Shown piece by piece: positions 19,848 through 42,265 of a stretch of DNA of 64,000 nucleotides. Source of the stretch: Amoebidium appalachense. Lineage: Eukaryota; Ichthyosporea. The DNA is taken from positions 5,332,001-5,396,000 of the forward strand of contig CAVNZM010000014.1 of assembly GCA_963693365.1 (NCBI GenBank), written 5' to 3'. The translations under genes and the position numbers were made by a program. The notes beneath the pieces were generated by a model. It saw only the letters and a program-made list of their open reading frames with translations, was not told the DNA's origin and searched no databases. How positions within the stretch are numbered: the first letter of the stretch is position 1; each line of letters starts with the position of its first letter.

Positions 19848-22800
19848 ACAAAAATAAATAAATAAACAAACAGCAAGAGAAACAGCTCCAGATATCCCTG
19901 CACGCATGTGCCCAAGGCTGTTATTGACTCCCCCCCCCCCCCCCCGCCCCGCCAAAGCATCAACAAAACGAGCGCCTTGCCCCGCCCCAAAAAAACTAAG
20001 ACAATGTATACCAGACTGTACGGGCAAGGGGTGCCTACGGAGAAGACACGTGGTGATTCAATGCCACAAAACGTCTATAATGCCATTGTACATCCAAGTC
20101 CTAACAAGGTCCCCTCCCTCCATACCAATCACAGCAACCGACATGTCACGACTCTGCCCTCGAGAAAGCACAAACACATGCAAATACCACCCCACCTACA
20201 CCCGCGATCTTTTTTTATCCGTATCAATCTTAACCTCTCATCCTCCACCCCGCCCCTCTAAACAGTTTCAATCCGGCCCAAGACGCACAGGGCAATGCAG
20301 GTGCACACAACACCCCCCACCCCTCTCCCGTCTCAGCTAATTCCACCAGCGCAGTCATGTGCTACAACACAATAAACAGACTACTGAGATAACATCAATC
20401 TACACAGAGGATGCGACAGAAGTGAGGTGCGGGGAACACACTACATGCGACCATGCACAATTAATGTGTAGCTATGTGCGGGCATGCAAACATTCAACCG
20501 TCATTCTGGTTCATACCCGGGTATGAAACACTACCTGCGCACGTACATTTGCTTGGGCCATTCAGAAACAGATAGCACTTACTCTAAACATTTTAAACAT
20601 GCGCAAAGGACCCTAATGCACACCACAAATGCCTTGGAAATATACATATAAAAAAGCACAAAAACCAAGTCACAGTCTGGTTGATATTTTTCATATTTGT
20701 TGGGTTGTGGCCTCCACATTTTGTGCAAAGACAGTCTCTGTCACGACAAGCTGGTTCACAAACACGACACACAGGTGCACTCCAAAGCTGCACAGAAACT
20801 CCGCAAATCACCGGACTTATGATAGTGCACGTGTGTGTATGTATAAGAGTCTGTGTGCACCAAAGCACAGCTTTCACGAATGCAACAGGCAAGGGATGTT
20901 GTGTTACAGAAAACACGACAACCTGTGATGTGCCCAACATGTGCAATGTGGTTTGTTGGTGTGTACAGGCGAGTACATCGATTCACGGCAGTGGGCACGT
21001 GCATGCATGCTAGGGTCAAACTTCCTGCATGATTATGTGCGCACCACATCTGGGTGTGTTGTGCTAACTCGAGTGCATGTGTGTGAGTGTGTGTGTGTGC
21101 ATGTGTAAACGCACTTTGCACAAGCCAGCGAGTGTGTAAAATGTGTGCTCGTCTGTGTACGATTGCATGCATGGAAAGTGCTGATAAATCGGCAGGCCAC
21201 CGTAGACTCCTCGCCACGTGTAGATGAGTGGGGTGTGTGCGTGCTTTCATATGTGTCTGAAGGTGCATGCCTGTGTGCTGTGCACGCACAAGCATTTGTC
21301 GAATGCGCGTGCTTGCATGCTGTTTGTTACAAGTTCAGTCTGCAAGCTGGTGCATGCAGTAATATACTGAGGATGATGAATTGTGTGTGTGCGTGTAAAT
21401 GTGCTGTGTATAACTCACGAACAACGCATATATCCTCCCCCCCTTCCCCACACACCTGCCTGTCCCCCCTCCCCCCCCTACACAACACAAATGCCCCACT
21501 CTCCCACACACTCAAAAACTCTCGCAAACAATAACATTATGCTAAAAATCACTCACCGGCGGGGGACGGTGACGTCAGTCAGGCCCGGCAGGTCCTGCTC
21601 ACCCTTCTTGGTGATGACCAGGTTGATGACGCTCATGTTCGAGTCCACGATGCACCCGCGCACGGACTTGCGCTTGCGCTCGCCAGTGCGGCGGGGGCGG
21701 TAGGACTTGGCGCCCTTGGCCAGAAGCAGGCGCACACGCCCGTTGGTCAGCACACCTGCACACCACACACAAACATCAGCACGGACATTCTTAAAGTGAG
21801 TTTTTAAGGGTTTCTAGGTCGGACCAAACCAGAATAAGATATATGCATTATGATGAGTCTGGTGTGCATCAAACAGCATTTGGTCCAGCCCGAGGACCAA
21901 AAGCGGTGACGATTTCGGCCTACAAGAAATTCCCTTTAACTCCCTCTTCCCCTCACCACAAGGACACCCAACACCAACAAACCACAAACTGCAGCCGTTT
22001 TTGTCGGATGATGTATCCTTCTCCCCCTGTACATCCCAATCCCCAAATCCGCACAAACCGCCCGTCGTTCTTTCCTCCACACAGATGCACCTATCCCCAC
22101 ATCATCATGTACGGGAAAACACATCAGAAACTAAAACTCGTTTGTCTGTCAACTGCGAATACAAACTATAGAAAACCATCTGTACGTTGCAAGTGTGTGT
22201 GCAGCTGTGCATTCGCATAACGAGTGTAAGAGATGTGCGCGCAATCACGTGTGCACGCTCTCTCCAATATTTGAGGCCTCTCAGACAAGAACCCGGGTCA
22301 TTTTCGCAACCATCGACCCCCTCAGTTCCAACCTGCCTGCACATCTGTTTGCATCCCTGCTTGCTCAGTCGTTGATTTGCTCACGCAGGATTGTACAATA
22401 TTTTCTTGTTTCACACGCCCGCAACTGGCGTCTGCTCCCTGCACTGGTCGCTTCCTGATGAGTCCCGATGATATTCGTTATACCGAAAAGATTTACTGCC
22501 CATGCTTTTTGCATCGACGAGTCTACTTGTCTCTAATACTGTCGTGTGCTCTTTTCCACTGTTTGTCTAATGCCCACTCGCCGTGTTCCGTCGAAGCCTT
22601 TTCTGCACTTGCATCTGCTGCACAAAACAACACTTACCCTGAACCATGGGGAAACCCTGCTTGTCATTGCCACCGGTGATACGGAACACGTAGCCCTTGT
22701 ACTCATCACCAAGAGAGTCGCCCTCGACCTCCTGGGAGATGCGCTTGTCATAGAAGATACGCCTGTAGGGGTCGGGTATCATTAGTATACCATGGAGAAT

Positions 22801-23924
22801 GGAGGAAAAGACTATAACGTTTGTCTGCATGATGCAACAGGTCTAACCCAACCAAGGGTGTGCATAGTTAAGTGTCTACAAGTGTACGAAATCTTCAACG
22901 TGCGTTTTTAGCAAGCCCAGCCCTATCTAAAATAACAAATTCACAGCTAGGGGGTTTTCACACCAGTGAGAAAGCAAAAAACAATATCAAGTTGAGCATG
23001 CATACAGGGGGGGGGGGGGGGGTGCTTACGCCTTAAGCTCATCTTCGAGCTCAATGCACTTCTGTGCACCCGTTGACGGGTTGGCAATGTTCAGCTGTGA
23101 AGAAAGTACCCGTCAGCAATCCCATTCCCCAAGCAGCTTCAGGTACATCCAACCGGTTAACATTTATTAAAAAGTTTTTTTTGTTTTTCTGGCAAACCGC
23201 CTCGCACATGCTAAAGCGTAAGCAAAAATGTGTTCTTACCCTACCGGTTCTACACGAAACATCTAGCTGGACAGTGAACGCGTATTTTGTAACTGCCAAT
23301 TTTAAGTCACGTTGTGCCTTGGCACAAGAATTCTCTCGTTCGTCCCCAGTGCGGTCAAAGCTCTGGTTCTTGCCATGTATATACGTCCGTCAAGATGTCG
23401 CCAAAAACCTTGGTTCCAAGGTTGAGATCCCGTTCCCTGACTCCCCCCCAGCAATGTTCCGTCGAGCAGCACCTCAAATCGTCACAGCCCAAATAAATTT
23501 ACTCGTATGCAGTATGCTAGGGAATCACCCATCGTAATGTGAAATTCTCCACACTAATAGATGACCATCATATTTAAATTAGTGATGTGTGGTGGAACTC
23601 AGTGAGCATCTATCATATCAACCCCTGAAGTTGAGGAATATTGCATAACAATTCCAGGGGGCGAAGATAATGCCGTCCGGCAGCTCTCACAACGGGGATG
23701 GTGATGGATTCGTTTGGATCCGCGATCAGATGCTGCTGCGTTCCGCCAGCCCGTTCCTTGTCTCTCTCCCTTTCCTCGATTGATGTCTCCTGAAGTCTAA
23801 ATCCACATCACATCCGACCTGAAAAGCTGCAATCCTACTTTCTATGCTCTCCTATCGCTTTTCTCCTGTGTGCTTGTCTACACTAGCCTCTTTCCCTAAC
23901 GGAAAAAGAGATGCTGACCTTCAT
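19012..23924 (-). CDS. RPS6: 40S ribosomal protein eS6
   Basis: A structural protein of the small ribosomal subunit and an S6-kinase target. Exons: 23924-23919 (only ATG AAG), 23094-23030, 22762-22638, 21755-21557, 19366-19012. They total 750 nt, giving 249 aa plus TAA, and all joins keep phase. Family hallmarks are visible: [12 protein letters not shown] near the N-terminus, [59 protein letters not shown], then [20 protein letters not shown]. The basic tail ends in [18 protein letters not shown]. It keeps the RRLS kinase motif (Ser238), with Ser240 and Ser242 close behind, but has fewer serines than the animal tail. A six-base first coding exon ending at ATGAAG| matches the common eS6 gene structure. 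AATAAA overlaps the stop codon and may be the polyadenylation signal. A pyrimidine tract (23981-23968, minus strand) upstream of the ATG resembles a TOP element or a 5'-UTR intron acceptor. Confidence 0.98.
19800..19860. repeat. C(n) tract with CA and AAAT flanks
   Basis: CA repeat, then about 30 C, then AAATAAATAAATAAAC, in RPS6 intron 4. A shorter C(n)A(n) tract is at 18769-18805 downstream of the gene. Both are antisense to RPS6, exceptions to the prevailing polarity. The rest of intron 4 (about 19367-21556) holds no further gene I can support. Confidence 0.9.
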
Positions 23925-24069
23925 GGTGGACTGCCTCTCCCGCGGAACGGAGGGTTTTCGAGGCTGTGAAAGAGAAGAGAACACAGGCAGCGCTCACCCT
24001 TTTGTCTGTGTGTCCTCGTGCATGCTTGCTGCCGCACTCAGGAATGCGGAATCAATGTGCAACTTGCAT

Positions 24070-24160
24070 TGTGATTGGTTAACCAATCAGAGTGAAGCCA
24101 ATGGAATGTTTGTTGACCAATCGTTTTTGGCCGGCTCCTTCTGTTAGGTATATAAGACAG
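24070..24160 (+). promoter_or_regulatory. Four CCAAT boxes and a TATA box
   Basis: ATTGG at 24074-24078, CCAAT at 24083-24087, 24098-24102 and 24117-24121, then TATATAAG at 24149-24156. CCAAT orientation and order point to plus-strand transcription from about 24180. The cluster is also about 150-230 bp upstream of the RPS6 start on the other strand, so it may serve both directions. No recognised plus-strand gene follows. Confidence 0.5.
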
Positions 24161-24331
24161 CCGCCGCATGTCACTCCGCCGGGCCGCACAACTCAGCTCA
24201 GTCTGCACAGCTGCAGCTACCCGCCGCGTGACGGAGACTCATGGACGTCTACTGGCCATAGAAAGGCCAGAGGTTTAACCGTTTTATTGACTTCATACTC
24301 CATACTGCCGTCCTTTCCTACAATACTTCTC

Positions 24332-24505
24332 ATGGCAGTTACACGTGTGCCGTGGCCGGCATGTGAGTGTGACACATGTTCAAAGGCCCCGCCGGAACTT
24401 CTGTCTCGAGCTGTTCCACCAATGATTATGTGCTGGGAAGCGCAATTCGATATTCGCCATAATTTGTGCATTACATGTGGTCAATCGCAACAAATACATA
24501 TTTAG
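24332..24505 (+). CDS. Small Cys-rich ORF downstream of the CCAAT/TATA cluster
   Basis: A 57-codon frame (start MAVTRVPWPACECDTC) with CECDTC and later CITCG, a possible but unproven zinc-binding arrangement. A shorter upstream ATG (24242) gives only six codons. The reverse strand over the same stretch is also open, so coding status is doubtful. No family recognised. Confidence 0.2.
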   Translation: MAVTRVPWPACECDTCSKAPPELLSRAVPPMIMCWEAQFDIRHNLCITCGQSQQIHI

Positions 24506-28293
<3,788 letters not shown>

Positions 28294-31200
28294 TTACGCT
28301 GGGGAAGCTCTCTTATCCTCTTTGGATGTGCTCTCTTCGTTGTTGCTAGGGAGAGACACGATGGGCATGAGCTCGTCAAGAGACCGCGACCGGCGCGACA
28401 TCTGGTCCTTGGCCTTCTGTGACAGCTTCTTGCCTGTGCATGCGCATAAATGAATTAGTTTTGTCAGTTTTAGAGAACGCCACTTCAGTCAAGTGTCATG
28501 GAGCAAATAATGATCAGAAAAGTTTAGGCGTGACTGTTTAAGGTAGATGCTCACCCACAGGCAGTAACGATATATCTGTTTGCTGGTCAAAAGCTCTTAT
28601 TTGAGGGCTTGTTTATAAGTAATACAAGTTGTGTAAGGTATATGACAGGCAGCGCTTACAATATGCAAAGTTTCTTAAACGATGATCCATTATACTTACG
28701 TGCAAACGAGACTTGGCGGACGAGCAACGGTCCCAGTCCATGCTGTCTACGGATATAATCGTTAGGCGCCGGGGTTTTCTGCTGGGTGGGCTTCTCCTGC
28801 ATCACGGAAAATAACACAATGATCGATAACTATGGCATCAGGTTCAAAAAAGGATCCCGAACTACAGCAGTAGTAATTCATTAGCTCAGTCAGGCATTTC
28901 TCAAAATACACCTAGTGCATATTCGTGGTCAGGCCTTATCGAATAAGTTAATATCCCCCCCCCCCCCCCCCCCCCCCCCTCCCCCCCCTCCCCTTTCCCA
29001 CCTCACCGCCCGCTCACAATACACCGTGTGTTTGTGCATAGAGGTGCTCAAAAATAAGTCAAAAAATGATCGAAAGAGAAATGGAATATCGCGGATCTAA
29101 ATCAGTATTTCGAGTTAGGATTGTTAAAGTAATCCTAATTCTGCGAGTTCGTACTGTTAGAGTAGTAAGAACTCTGCGAGTTAGTATTGTTAAAGTAATC
29201 TTACCTCTGCGAGTACTAAACGAGCGGTGGCTCTTTACGGACTCTAAATACTGTAAAAGAGCAACGAGTAGATGATAGTTAACAAGGGGATGAGTTCTCT
29301 AGTTTAAGGTGTACTCTAATGTATTTCGAAAGAAATTATTAATTCAGAGTTCTTTCCAACCCTATGTAGAGGCAGGTAACGTACCATGTTAACTTATTGG
29401 TCTGATAAATCTGATGCCAGGAGCCAATTTCCTGGGATTTTAATTGGAGACCTACATGATGACGTAGCGATGCTATGACTGTGAGAACTAAATCCATAAA
29501 ATTGAATTAACCGTGCAGATGCGGTGATATGGCTAGGTAGATGAGAGTACGATGACTACTTGATGGAAGAGTGTCAGACCTGCAAAGTCTAAGTATGTAA
29601 TGTGGAGTTAGTTTCCACCGAGGAGTCTGTCCCCCCGAGTTTCGAGCAGTATGCATGAACCGTAAGGTTTGTGTGTAAAGCCTGCGTTGAAACTAGATTT
29701 CTATGGGTAATGAAACTGAATCTACGGGTGAAGCGACTAGATTAAAAGATTGATTGTTCTCGTACGCAATCTGACAGATTAGAAAATCTAGAAGTATGGT
29801 AGGATCCTAAGGAAGTCGTGATGTGCATATTTAGAAACAGGTATGTCTCATTGGTTCTGGGAACAGAGGCGTTATTGCGAAGGAACGTATCGCCAAGGAG
29901 ATAAAGGAGAATGCAAAAAGCGAAGGCTCTTATGTAATATAGGAGATAGATTAAATAATCCTCGCGTAAGGTAACCTGAAAAGGTGCTGACTTGCATTCG
30001 GTGGTCATGTCATTGGTGATCGGCTTGTTGAATTTGCCCCATTCCTCTCTTCCCCCCCCCCCCCCCCCCTTCCCCCCCCCCCCCCCCCCCCCCCTCACCC
30101 CACCCCCACCCACCCACCCATCCACACACCCACACACACCCATCCCTTTCGGTACCATCATCCCCACTCCCTCCCCTGGACCGGAATTTAACGACGTACC
30201 GTGATAAGAGCAATCCAGAAGTCTCTCTTCTCCGTGGTCAGTGGCATGGCCAGGATCTCTTGAATAATGTTGCGCGCCTTGCTGTTCTTTATGTCTATGG
30301 CCGCGCCGGCGTTTCTCAGAATCCGCGACATGTGCTCAATGCTGTTGCTTTCCTTGTTAGTTTTTTGCAAGGCACTCTGCTTGGTTAATCACGCATTTTG
30401 CTCTTGAGGATGAAAAAGGCAGCAGCGCAAAAGGGTCTGGAAAGAACCAGAAAAATGTTGAGCTTTAAGAGGTAAGCAGGGGTGTGTATGGAGGACACGT
30501 CAAGCTGGCGCTAAGTTTTCACTAAGGCAGGAATATTGTACCTTTATGAAGACGGGTAGGGGTGCTTGAGCAAGGAGGGAGGTGGGGGGGATGGGGGGAG
30601 GAGAGAGAGAGAGGGGGGGGGGGGGGGGAGGGGTTGGAGGCGAAGTATTTCTACATGAAGGTGGGTAGCAGGCAACGGATCACCTGAGCAAGAGAAGAAA
30701 GAAAGCGGGGTGTGAAGTGCCAGGAACAGGGGAAGACGGGGAAGGGCGAGGGTCGGAGGCAGTTTTTTTTTTTTTTTTTTTTTTTGGGGGGGGGGGGGGG
30801 AGAGGGGGAGGGGGGGGAGGGGGGGGAGGGGGTGGGGGGGGCTTTACCCAACGAAAAGAGCGAAGTATAATGATCACAAATGTGATTTTGTTGGATGCAG
30901 GCCGGTAGTTATATACAGTACACAGTTTCACAGACACAGCCAAGTAGCGAACTACAGCATTCTAATAACTCAAAATATCCCCGCCCCACAAACCCTATCG
31001 TTACCAACTCAACCACCCACCCATCCACACAAACACGTGCGCACACACAAACACGTGCGCCCACACAAACACCTGCAGGCGCAGACACACACACACACAC
31101 GTGCACGCTCGTGCACACGCTCATCCACCCACACAAGCGTACACACCATCCACCAACTGTCATCCCTTCTTCTTGTCTCGCAATTGTGCTATTTCTAGGG

Positions 31201-31744
31201 CCTGAGAGTTTGAGTCTGCACACACAAAGAACATGTTAGCATACCAGTTCGTTACAGCCAGGTGCAGTGGTGTGTTGCCGTCTCTGTCTGTGATATTTAT
31301 GTTGGTGTGCTCGTAGCGGCATAGGATCTCTAGAACATCCGTGCACTTGCGCCGCTGTTGGAACGTAATAGGACTTCGTTATCATCTAGAGCCTTATGAA
31401 GTGAGGCTGCTCAGAGAGGGAAGTGCACAATAAAAAAACTGAAACATGTGGAGCATCCTATGTAATCCCCCCCCCCCCCCCCCCCCCTCCCCCTCCCCCC
31501 CCTCTTCCGAGAGCTCCGCCCAACAATACACCCATCCCCAACGTTCCAGATTAGTCAGTAATAATCAAAACCACTGCCGCGCTTTGGAAAGTCCCTGCAT
31601 CCTTCAGAGATTTTTTTAAGAATCAGTAGGAAACGGCGGGAACAAGAACAGTTGACTCAGAGAGAAGATGAAGCAATACCTAAACGCGAGTAAAAATTGG
31701 TTCTATACGGCTATCACCACTGCTAACTGTTTTCTCCCACCATT

Positions 31745-31776
<32 letters not shown>

Positions 31777-31919
31777 ACACCCCCCCCCCCCCCCCCAATC
31801 CCCCCATCCCCCACCCCCCACCACCCACACCCCGCGCTATCTGTTTCCCCCTCCCCCCCCCCCCCCCCCCCAAAAAAAAAAAAGAAGAAAAAAACCACAC
31901 ACACACACACACACACACA

Positions 31920-31975
<56 letters not shown>

Positions 31976-31980
31976 CACGC

Positions 31981-32019
<39 letters not shown>

Positions 32020-32664
32020 CACACTCATAATCTTAGGGCAAAATGAGAAAGTTAGGTTAGTACCAGATTGGCTTTTATTAAACTTCTCTGCCTCTTCTTC
32101 TGGTTTTTGGCTTTTGTAGTTCCGGTGTAGAGGGAGTGTTTTTTTTCTCTTTCTTTCTTCCTTTCTTTCTTTTTTCTTTTCTTTTTTTCTTTTTTTCCCC
32201 TTGGGGTAGTTGTGGTGGTGGGTGGGTGGGTGGGTGGGTGGGTTTTTTTTTCTTTTTTTGTTTTTTTTTTTTGGGGGGGGGGGGGGGGGGGAAGGGGGGG
32301 GGGAGAGGGGAGAGGGTGGTTGGGGGGGGGGGGGGTGGAGCAGGAGTGGGGGGGGGGGGGGGGGGGGTGCGCTCTCAGATACATCTTGTGCAACCGTTGC
32401 TATTACCTTGTTGTCATAGTCAACCCTGCCAATGCCCAGCAGGTCGATACCCGTCCTCCGACGGCCCTTCTTCTCCATGTCCTCTTCAGCAAATGTGCGC
32501 AAGTATATCTGTACAATGCGCAAGAGGGGAGGGCAGCCGTTGCTCTTAACGTTGGGGTCTTCGCCTACTTCGATCAGACTGATAAGACCCTTGCAACCGG
32601 CATCGTTCAGTAGGCGATTACCCTCCAGTTCCGTGAGATACTCGTCGATTGTGCGACCCTCCAT
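28294..32664 (-). CDS. Ankyrin-repeat protein, 5 exons, about 267 aa
   Basis: Exons: 32664-32383, 31354-31245, 30374-30200, 28796-28700, 28433-28294 (TAA at 28296-28294). They sum to 804 nt and all joins keep phase. For exon 3 an acceptor at AAGCAGAG|T is needed to hold phase; the CAG two bases earlier would break it. The N-terminal exon starts [20 protein letters not shown] and includes [20 protein letters not shown], an ankyrin-like helix and loop. Exon 2 has the clearest repeat: [19 protein letters not shown]. Exon 3 continues with [20 protein letters not shown], giving perhaps three repeats. The C-terminal third is basic and Ser-rich ([19 protein letters not shown]), with RSRSLDE resembling a 14-3-3 or basophilic kinase site. 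Ankyrin repeats mediate protein binding; the partner is unknown. An extra exon in the 870-bp intron 2 cannot be excluded. Confidence 0.78.
29111..29209. repeat. Three 33-bp tandem copies in an AT-rich island
   Basis: Unit CGAGTTAGTATTGTTAAAGT plus AATCNTANNTCTG, three diverged copies of exactly 33 bp, then a partial fourth. It lies in ankyrin-gene intron 3, inside about 1 kb (29000-30040) of AT-rich sequence lacking homopolymers. Confidence 0.88.
31921..31976. repeat. (GCAC)n array
   Basis: Fourteen uninterrupted GCAC tetramers between CA repeats. It directly follows a C(n)A(n) tract (about 31852-31895) in ankyrin-gene intron 1. All are antisense to that gene. Confidence 0.93.
32258..32370. 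repeat. Compound T(n)G(n) tract
   Basis: T-rich then G-rich sequence immediately downstream (sense) of the ankyrin-gene exon 1 donor at 32382, so the transcript reads C(n)A(n). A comparable tract at 30762-30840 lies in intron 2. Confidence 0.9.
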
Positions 32665-35600
32665 GCTTCAAATGCAGCAATAACTGAAAAACCGTTTGTT
32701 TACGCCTATGTGAAACGCTGGCCCAGTTTGGTGTAATTAATTTATCTCAACGTGAGAGGTCACAGGGACGAAGGGTGCCGGAAGAATTCCCACTGTTTCT
32801 TGACGTGCACCGGGTATACAGCACAGTCGGGTCTGAACAGCAAGAAATCGTCAGATTAGCCTTCTGGATTAACTTGAATCATGCAGGGCTCGGCTAGAAA
32901 ATTTTAACATCCGGATCCCCCCCCCCCCCCCCCCCCCCCCCCCCCACCCCCATACATACAAACGCACAAAAAAAACCTCACCCACCACAACCTGCTTTCC
33001 CCCTATACACAAGTTATGCCTCCTCCTTCCCACCCCTCCCGCTGTCCTCCCCAGAAGATTTTAGTTGCTCCTCTCAGCACCCTTTCCCCCCCATTGCTAC
33101 ATGTATATACTTAACGTAAATCATTTGAAAGCCCTTTAACCCAGATTCAACCTTAATTCACTGGGTTTCTTGAGGTCTTTGCCCACCTTAAAGAATGTAA
33201 GCCTACACTTTCGAATTCCTCTTCCCCTCTAATCCCTCCCCTCCCTGTATTTTCCCCCTCCCCCTTCCCCCCTCCTCTCCCCGTGATCTCCCCCTGTTCC
33301 TTGCGCTGTCCTTTGAGCCCCCCCCCCCCCCCCCCCCCATCCTCCCCCCCAGGACACACACATACCAGCCATCCTGTATTACTTCAAAGAGTTGGCATAT
33401 GCATATTTGTGAGAAACGAAGTGGGTCCTCCCTCCCCCCCCCTCCCCCCCCCCTCCCCCCACCCACCCACCCACCCACCCCCTTCCCCCTCCCTGCACCC
33501 TCACGGGTACGTACACACACATGCACACTGTCCCCGACCATCCTCCCAGCCTAAACACACACACACGTGTGCCCGCACCATAGGCCACCCTCCCAGACAT
33601 GTCCATCCATCACCACCACCACCACCGATCTTGGACTCTCGGACACTCTCTTGCTCTCTTTAAAGTTTCTATGTCTCTGTCCCTCCAAGTCCTTCCTCTC
33701 TCTGCCAGCGCCTCCCCCCCCCCCCCCCCCCCCCTCCCCCCGATCTCCCCCTTCCTTCTTGGCACGCACACCGTGTTAGTTCTTCATCATATCCCACGAA
33801 GCTGAGTATCAGTGACCAGCTGCAGTCCGTTAACATTGATCACTACAATCATGTAGAAAGCTATGCCCTCCCCCCCCCCCCCCCCCCCCCCCCCCCCCAT
33901 CCTCTCCTTCCCAGCTCTTTTCTGTTATCTGCAGCCCGGTAATTGAGCCTTATTAAAACTCGCACAGTCAGTGTGAGCGGAGCAATGTTCACTTGCCTGC
34001 TGGAATGACCAGAAGAAACGACACGATGAAAAAATCGCAGACGTTGATCCACAACTAATATTAGTGGTTTTGTGTGTGGTCTAGGAATACCACTAAATGA
34101 ACTTCGGTTCTTTAATTCATCACTTCAAGTTCTGGTAGGTTATCTCTGATCTTTGCCCTTCCTTCGTTTCGCTACGTGCTTGCCTTGTTATTCCTTTTGC
34201 TTAGCTTTCCCTCTTTTCTTTCTCAACACGGCGGTTTTCATAATATGTTCCACCAGACACGAACTTCATACAAACGATATCTCAACACCGTAAATATGGA
34301 TTCCTTTAAACGAACTTGCTTGACAGGCTTTCCTTTTCGTTTCTTTTTCAGCTTGTTTGCGTAACTTTTCCTTTTTTCTTTCTCAACAAGCAGTTTTCGT
34401 TTTTCAATGTTCCAGACAGGAACTTCATACAAATTTGATGTTTCAACCCCTAAATGTTCATTAAACATAGATTTTGTTCTATAACGATTTTGCTTGACAC
34501 GCTTTCCTTTTCGTTTCTTTCTCAGTTTCCCTACTTTTCGTTCTACTCTCCTGAGTTCTTTTCTCCTGACACGGAGATTTTTTTTGACTAGTTAAACGGT
34601 TGTGTAAACGTGTGTGTGAAATGCCGACAAATCTTGCCCTCGCAGACTAGTCGTGACGCATTTGCATGCACACAATCAGCGCACGTGTCTTTAATTCCCA
34701 TGGCGACATTTTCACATGACTTATGATGATTTGAAGCTTTCTCACGCTAAACGCCATCATGGCCATGGTGGTCAAGTGGGAATTTGCCAGATTGCACAAC
34801 AGCAATTGGAGAGCCAGGGGGAGTACGACATTCTGAAGTTGGACGTGGGACGACGATTCATTGCGTATACACGCGTGTCGCCATCATGCACATGCACATG
34901 CATCATGAGTGTGCACATAGATATATGCATGCACACTGCGGCCCACCATATAGCACATGCACGCACATGATGGCCATTTGATTGAAACGAGCGCCTCATG
35001 AAAGCTTAATTTAAGCCTGGTGGACTCAGCTGGCAGGAACCCTGCAGCTGTATCCACAGGCTACAAATCAGAGCTTTTGTAATGGCCACGGACCCACAGA
35101 TCTACACCAGTTACAGGCACAGACAGACAGAAGGGTGACAGCCTTTGGCAACCGCTAACACCTGTGGCCCATGGCAAAACTTGAACTTCGTATGATCACG
35201 AAGCGGGTCGTGCACAGGTGAAAACAAAACTTTCATGAACATGTCCATGAGGCAAATGATTGGCTCCCTGGAACCGATTGCATTCCTCAACCGTTATATA
35301 CAGTTATTCAACGTTTCTAATTTAAACTTTTAAACGTTTAAATCACCCACTTAAGCTTTTAGAAGTCGAGTTTCCCTTAATTAAAATCATGCTCTAAAGT
35401 ATTCCGTTAGTGTTTTGGTATGCTCCCCAAGTCTCAGCCAGTGTTGTGCACAACAGCAAAGCCGAGTCTGCGTATATATACCGTAGGACGCCTGGTTCTC
35501 TGGTTTTGATGTATTTAGACTTAGGGTACGTGTGCTCACATAGATCTCTGAGGTGTATGCATTTTATTTTCTTAAGTATTATTCACCAGCTGCATCCGCA

Positions 35601-36057
35601 CATCGGCTGAGCACAATGAAGCCCCACAACAACAGGTACGTACATGGGAGACGGCAGACGATGGCAAGCTATTGGCAAGGTACGATGCAAGTGCAAGATG
35701 CAGGTGGTACAAGCGATATTTGGACGTATGATAACACCAGAACAGGCAATGTGTAGGCGAAACATTTCACAGCTCTATAGATAAAGCGGTAACAGGCATA
35801 GAGGCTGGCGCGGAAAACCTATCCACATGGCCATGGGACCCTCCCATTCGCACACTTGTACCGACTGAAAGAAGCATCTACTTGCCCACCTGCGACTGGG
35901 TGCATCTGCTGGATAAAGAAGTTTAAATCACTTAAAAATTTACAAGCCTCATCAAAAACGAAAACATGACCGAAACTGACGCCATGTAGCATCTTCTCAC
36001 AAGCTTTGCACAGTTTCTTCTGAAGTTCTTGGTTTCCTTATCATTTTTCTCCCTCAA
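32665..36057. other. Intergenic gap between divergent genes
   Basis: C-runs at 32919-32945, 33319-33338, 33715-33738 and 33869-33898, CA/CACC-rich stretches, then from 33900 to 36057 mostly unique AT-rich sequence with the tandem block at 34204-34526. I see no exon with convincing splice sites. A 66-codon plus frame at 35410 and a 67-codon frame at 35553 lack family features. Confidence 0.55.
34204..34526. repeat. Diverged tandem repeat of about 160 bp
   Basis: Two full copies, starting near 34204 and 34362, share CTTTCTCAACA, GACANGAACTTCATACAAA, CTTGACANGCTTTCCTTTTC and GTTTCTTTYTCA; a third partial start is at about 34500. Intergenic and AT-rich. Confidence 0.75.
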
Positions 36058-42196
<6,139 letters not shown>

Positions 42197-42227
42197 GGGA
42201 TCCTCGCCACTGCTAACCGTACATGGA

Positions 42228-42265
<38 letters not shown>

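Noticed and set aside
21756-22637. Intronic box C/D snoRNA in RPS6
   Set aside because: An ATGATGA C-box-like word is present on the sense strand near 22100, but no D box at suitable distance and no terminal stem.
24217-24471. Minus-strand 84-codon frame opposite the small Cys-rich ORF
   Set aside because: No family features, contains a polyadenylation-like AATAAA, and lies upstream of RPS6 on its own strand without splice support.
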